A stretch of 64,000 nt of DNA from an uncultured Desulfovibrio sp. (GTDB taxonomy: Bacteria; Desulfobacterota; Desulfovibrionia; Desulfovibrionales; Desulfovibrionaceae). How positions within the stretch are numbered: position 1 is the first letter of the stretch; each line of letters opens with the position of its first letter. The notes beneath the pieces are model-generated. The model was not told the origin of the DNA. It saw nothing but the letters and a program-made list of their open reading frames with translations, and did not search any database. This document shows, piece by piece, positions 60,632-64,000 of this stretch. The translations under genes were made by a program, and so were the position numbers. The stretch lies in the NCBI RefSeq assembly GCF_944324525.1, contig NZ_CALUWS010000002.1, positions 62,001 to 126,000 of the forward strand. The letters are read 5' to 3'.

Positions 60632-61600
60632 ATGTCCATATATTATGCCGCTAAAGGACTGCGCGGAAAGCCCTATCACAGTGACATCATAAACAAGGAC
60701 CTGTTCGCATTTTTTCAGAAAAGAGCATCGAACTACTACTTCCCCTCTGATGAAGCGTTGCGTGCCGCCGACGCCTTTTCCAAATGCGATATGGATCTGA
60801 TTCGATACACGGATGCGGATTACGAATATGCATGTGAGCAAGGGACATTCTATATCCCCAAATACATCTATGTGGGCGAGATCATCGAACCCGGCAAGAT
60901 CTTCGATTATTATTATGTGGTGCTCTGCGGCGATGAGGTGGAGCTGCGCCACCTCTACCGGGATCGGCCGTGGCGGCATGATTTGCTGGTGGGGCAAGAT
61001 ACCGACGTCACTGACCCTGCCGTCATCGCCAAGATAGAGCGCACGCTGAAGGTATTCCTGGAGGCGAACACCCCCAAGATACCGGAGCCCGTACTCATAT
61101 CGCGCAAGGCCCTGCTTGCGTTCTTTACCTTGCTCGGCGTCACCGATGCCGAAGAGCTGGCGGAAAAGATCCATGCCGCCGCCACAAGGCCGGCACAGTG
61201 CAGCGAACTCCTTGAAGAGTTCGATATGGATGAAGCCTACACCGGCTGGCATCTCGATTTGATGCAACTGGCCCTGAGGGATCGGGGACGCCTGGACTGG
61301 GTGGACTGGAAGGAAGCGCCGGAAGAAGTTTTCGCCTCCTTGTGCGCCCTCTTGCCGCAAGGGGCGGACGAACGCCTGCCCAACTGCGACAATGAAGACG
61401 CGTATCCCGAGGAAGTGCTGCATCATTGCAAGGCCGCAGTGCATGATCTCTATGGCCTGACGATCCTGCTGTGGGATATGGGCAGCGATGAATACGTCTT
61501 TATGGTCGTACCGAGCGACAAGGTGGAGGAAGCCTTTGCGGTGGCCTCCGACCTGGGCATCACCCTGCAACGCATCGAGGACGTATATCGCCCGGAATAA
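60632..61600 (+). CDS. Hypothetical protein (possibly DUF6630-like)
   Basis: A 322-residue soluble protein starting MSIYYAAKGLRGKPYHSDII with AAGGAGAGGAG upstream. Two parts: residues 1-120, an alpha/beta domain with many Tyr and Phe (FYIPKYIYVGEIIEPGKIFD, YYYVVLCGDEVELRHLYRDR), and a C-terminal half (GWHLDLMQLALRDRGRLDWV, DWKEAPEE, WDMGSDEYVFMVVPSDKVEE) that resembles DUF6630, an immunity-like or SMI1-like family; that is a guess from memory. Its GC content is lower than the average here and it sits between two direct copies of the dispersed repeat, suggesting acquisition. Confidence 0.7.
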   Translation: MSIYYAAKGLRGKPYHSDIINKDLFAFFQKRASNYYFPSDEALRAADAFSKCDMDLIRYTDADYEYACEQGTFYIPKYIYVGEIIEPGKIFDYYYVVLCGDEVELRHLYRDRPWRHDLLVGQDTDVTDPAVIAKIERTLKVFLEANTPKIPEPVLISRKALLAFFTLLGVTDAEELAEKIHAAATRPAQCSELLEEFDMDEAYTGWHLDLMQLALRDRGRLDWVDWKEAPEEVFASLCALLPQGADERLPNCDNEDAYPEEVLHHCKAAVHDLYGLTILLWDMGSDEYVFMVVPSDKVEEAFAVASDLGITLQRIEDVYRPE

Positions 61601-61661
61601 GTCGCGCCACAATGAAGGGGCTGGCCTGACCGGGGGAAAACAGTCGGGACAGCCCCAAGTG

Positions 61662-61770
61662 GAGCATTTTCCGCTTGAAACCCTTCATGCCGCAAACCAT
61701 ACGGCCTGACGCTTCACGGAAAAACGCGACTTTCCGCCTGGCTTGGGCCGGGCGGCGCTGTGCCGCCGCC
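61662..61770. repeat. Dispersed repeat, copy 6 (full length)
   Basis: Same three modules and order as copy 4, about 80 percent alike by eye: GAGCATTTTCCGCTTGAAAC, CCATACGGCCTGACG, and the GC-rich hairpin module. It starts 61 bases after the stop of the preceding gene. The gap 61601-61946 contains nothing else that I can support. Confidence 0.8.
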
Positions 61771-61946
61771 TCGCGTCATCTCTTTTCCACTGGAAAACGC
61801 TCGAAAAAACGGCAAGCAAGATGCTCTGCTTCTGGGGTGCATCCAGAAATCGCGGAAGCGTTGGCGAAGCCACGGTGATTCCGCACAGTGCGCAAGATGC
61901 CCTGAGTCCCGGCTGTGCACATGGGATGACGGAAAACTCGCGCATA

Positions 61947-61981
61947 CGAAAAAAGGCTTACGATGGATATCGTAAGCCTTT
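61947..61981 (-). terminator. Terminator of the initiator tRNA gene
   Basis: On the reverse strand a perfect 13-bp stem (61969-61981 with 61952-61964) with a 4-base loop is followed by a run of T. It begins eight bases after the CCA end of the tRNA. Confidence 0.92.
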
Positions 61982-61989
61982 GATCTTTC

Positions 61990-62066
<77 letters not shown>

Positions 62067-62105
62067 ACAACACTGGGAAACGCCTTCCGGCGTTTCGATG
62101 GACTC

Positions 62106-62134
62106 TTTTTACGGAAAGCCCTCCTTCCTGTCAA
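62106..62134 (-). promoter_or_regulatory. Promoter of the initiator tRNA gene
   Basis: Reverse strand: consensus TTGACA (62134-62129), 17-base spacer, TAAAAA (62111-62106). The predicted start is near 62099, leaving a leader of about 33 bases that contains a GAAACGCC/GGCGTTTC hairpin (62077-62096) just ahead of the mature tRNA end, a likely processing signal. Confidence 0.85.
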
Positions 62135-62618
62135 GACTTTTTTTGCAACAGCATGGGCATCCGCAAAATGCCGCCCGACGATATCGCGGCAGGACAGCGG
62201 CAGGCGAACGGCAAAACGGCATCATCCTGCCGCAAAGCGATCCCTGATGGCGCGTGTACAGGGGAACGCCACGTTGCAGCAGGGGCGGGAAGCGTGCCAT
62301 CCCGTTTCCGCCTGCTCGTGAGCAAGACCGCATGCGGACGCCGGCCAGCGCAAAGCGCAGCCTCCATGACCGTGCTGTGTAACGAGCTGTTGCGGGCGCG
62401 CCAAAATCCGCAAATGACGTTGACTTGTTGCCCTGCACCTGTCATCTTGGGGGAAAAGATACCTGACCGTATTTTCTGTTGCCGCCCGGCATTCGCGCAC
62501 AGTCCGCGGTGAGGGGAGTATCCGCCTGTCCTGCCATGATATTTTTCCTGTGCTGAGCGCAGGCTTTGCAGGAAGCGGACATTCCCTCCGGGCATCGTTA
62601 TCACCCTGTAACGGGAGC
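62135..62618. other. Non-coding region upstream of the surface protein gene
   Basis: No gene is supported. A TTGACT at 62420-62425 has only a weak partner (CATCTT) 17 bases on. The promoter of the surface protein gene should be in this region. Confidence 0.4.
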
Positions 62619-62639
62619 GGACTTCCGAAACGGAAGTCC
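62619..62639 (+). promoter_or_regulatory. Hairpin immediately before the surface protein ribosome-binding site
   Basis: GGACTTCCG, AAA, CGGAAGTCC: a perfect 9-bp stem with a 3-base loop, ending one base before the GGGGAGA ribosome-binding site and 15 bases before the ATG at 62654. Its position suggests control of translation or mRNA stability. Confidence 0.6.
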
Positions 62640-62653
62640 CGGGGAGACATGGG

Positions 62654-64000
62654 ATGAACAAAGGAAGGGCCATCGGCAGGATCATCAAGCGCTACCGGAC
62701 GATCCTGCGCAATTGTCATATGCGTAACACCCTCGGCCCGCTTGCCGTTGCGGGCATGCTGCTCATGGGGTCGGCCGGCGGCGCATACGCCGTCACCACT
62801 CCCGCATACTGGGAGCAGCCCAGCGTGACCATCGGCAACGGCGAAACGCAAACCGTCGATGAACTCTACGACTTCGAATACGCTGACCCAGACGACACCA
62901 CATCGGCCAACCGCAATATCCGCACCACGAGCCTGACCCTTGCCGGGGGCACCCTCATCATACGCAACGAGGCGCAGCTCAAGCACAACATTTTTGCCGA
63001 TTCGCCCGGCATGAGCCTCGACATCCAGTCGGGAACGCTCCAGCTGGATGCTTCGGGGGGAAGCATCTACGCCAAATCCATCACGATCAGCGGCGGCTCC
63101 GTCACGCTCGGCGCGCAACAGGGAACCAGCACAACGCTTTCAAGCAGCTCCGGCATCACCATAACCGGCGGGACCGTTGAGCTTGGCAAAAGCGCCAACC
63201 TGATGGCCGGCTTGACGTCGCCATTTGAAGTCTCAGGAAACAGCGTTCTTCGCCTGCGCGGAGACGGGACCGCAAACTTGAACATCTATGGCGGCAACTT
63301 CCTCCTCAATGATTCCGCCGGGATCACGGTCGAGAACGGGGCGGACGCGGATTTCAACGTCATGGGAGCAACCATTACCGGTTCGTCAACTATCGATATT
63401 GAAGGCACCTTCCACGCCCGTCCGTGGCGAAGGCTGCCCAACAAAACCATCGACATAAATCAAACAGGCGGCACCGTCACGCTGTCGGCAGGCAATGGCG
63501 GCCCTTATCTGACCGATATGGGATGCCTGTACATCGACACGGGCGTAGCCTGGCTGCTGAACGGGGGAAAGATCGTCAACAACGGCTACATTGAGGTCAT
63601 GGGGGTCCTTGATCTCACCAATGCCGGAAACAGCCTCACCAATAACGCCTTCCTGACCGTCAGAGGCAATAATCTGTTGGGAAAGATCTCTACGGGAAGG
63701 ATCATCATGGACGATGCCCAGCTTGCCGGCATGCTCCAGACCGAAGGGACGCAAGTTACGGTGGACAAGTACGGCATACTCGATCTGGGCGAATCCGCCC
63801 GGATCGACGCCGACCTGTTCCGCAGCGCGCTGGATACGACGTCCACCACTCCCCGGCTCGCGATCTATAACGGCGGCAAGCTGGAGGTCACAACCCTGAC
63901 GCTGAGCGGCAGAACCATGGAGATGGCCGCCGAGGGACAGATCAGCCTGAACTCGCTGACGCTGGATACGCCGGAACTTGCGTTGACCTCAGGAAAGATC
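62654..64000 (+). CDS. Large repetitive surface protein, autotransporter-like (3' end outside window)
   Basis: The frame opens at MNKGRAIGRIIKRYRTILRN and runs to the window end without a stop, 449 codons. The N-terminus is long and basic before a hydrophobic core (LAVAGMLLMGSAGGAYA), like the extended signal peptide of type V autotransporters; cleavage is likely after AYA near residue 47. The rest is built of short strands with G-rich turns (LTLAGGTLIIRNEAQL, ITISGGSVTLGA, ITITGGTVELGKSAN), typical of a right-handed beta-helix passenger. Few cysteines. A C-terminal barrel would prove it but is outside. Adhesin or self-associating surface protein is the likely role. Confidence 0.8.
   Translation, partial: MNKGRAIGRIIKRYRTILRNCHMRNTLGPLAVAGMLLMGSAGGAYAVTTPAYWEQPSVTIGNGETQTVDELYDFEYADPDDTTSANRNIRTTSLTLAGGTLIIRNEAQLKHNIFADSPGMSLDIQSGTLQLDASGGSIYAKSITISGGSVTLGAQQGTSTTLSSSSGITITGGTVELGKSANLMAGLTSPFEVSGNSVLRLRGDGTANLNIYGGNFLLNDSAGITVENGADADFNVMGATITGSSTIDIEGTFHARPWRRLPNKTIDINQTGGTVTLSAGNGGPYLTDMGCLYIDTGVAWLLNGGKIVNNGYIEVMGVLDLTNAGNSLTNNAFLTVRGNNLLGKISTGRIIMDDAQLAGMLQTEGTQVTVDKYGILDLGESARIDADLFRSALDTTSTTPRLAIYNGGKLEVTTLTLSGRTMEMAAEGQISLNSLTLDTPELALTSGKI

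Overview
This 64 kb window is chromosomal DNA of high GC content, very probably from a sulfate-reducing bacterium of the Desulfovibrio group. The main clues are an archaeal-type shikimate entry (ADH synthase plus dehydroquinate synthase II) fused into one operon with pheA, aroA and tyrA, the delta-proteobacterial flagellar order flhB-flhA-flhF-flhG-fliA-cheY-fliL, and a giant FAD/Fe-S oxidoreductase of the lactate/glycolate oxidase type. This is inference from gene content; no rRNA gene is present.

Layout. 1-7.4 kb: purine genes (end of purD, purE), mutL, a small zinc-ribbon protein, and an envelope operon (YajG-like lipoprotein, TPR protein, small protein). 7.4-15.3 kb: serS, a HEAT-repeat protein, a two-gene LysO exporter, an orphan gene, coaBC, a lipoprotein, queA and a secreted protein. 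15.5-21.0 kb: the aromatic amino acid operon, preceded by what reads as a complete transcription attenuator with a leader peptide very rich in Phe, Tyr and Trp. 21.0-23.6 kb: an inverted-repeat element, a lower-GC PAS-GGDEF gene with an (AG)18 tract upstream, and an AbrB-family membrane protein. 23.6-32.3 kb: flagellar export, number control, sigma-28, CheY, FliL and two poorly known small genes. 32.3-39.8 kb: an NhaC-type antiporter, the 1193-residue oxidoreductase and a polytopic membrane protein. 39.9-45.9 kb: a complete RND efflux operon. 46.2-50.4 kb: a membrane-anchored protein, an XdhC-family protein and topA. 50.6-55.3 kb: a tandem array of related glycine-zipper lipoproteins in several states of decay, ending in a TraT-like lipoprotein. 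55.4-60.2 kb: a small unknown protein, a murein hydrolase-like protein, a GT9 glycosyltransferase and two small helical proteins. 60.6-64 kb: an orphan gene between copies of a dispersed repeat, initiator tRNA-Met with its own promoter and terminator, and the start of a large repetitive surface protein that runs off the window.

The non-coding part is unusually structured. At least two families of dispersed palindromic repeats sit just 3' of stop codons, and several good intrinsic terminators and promoters can be read directly. The most interesting items are the aromatic attenuator, the lipoprotein array, the dinucleotide repeat next to the diguanylate cyclase gene, and the 3'-end repeat families.
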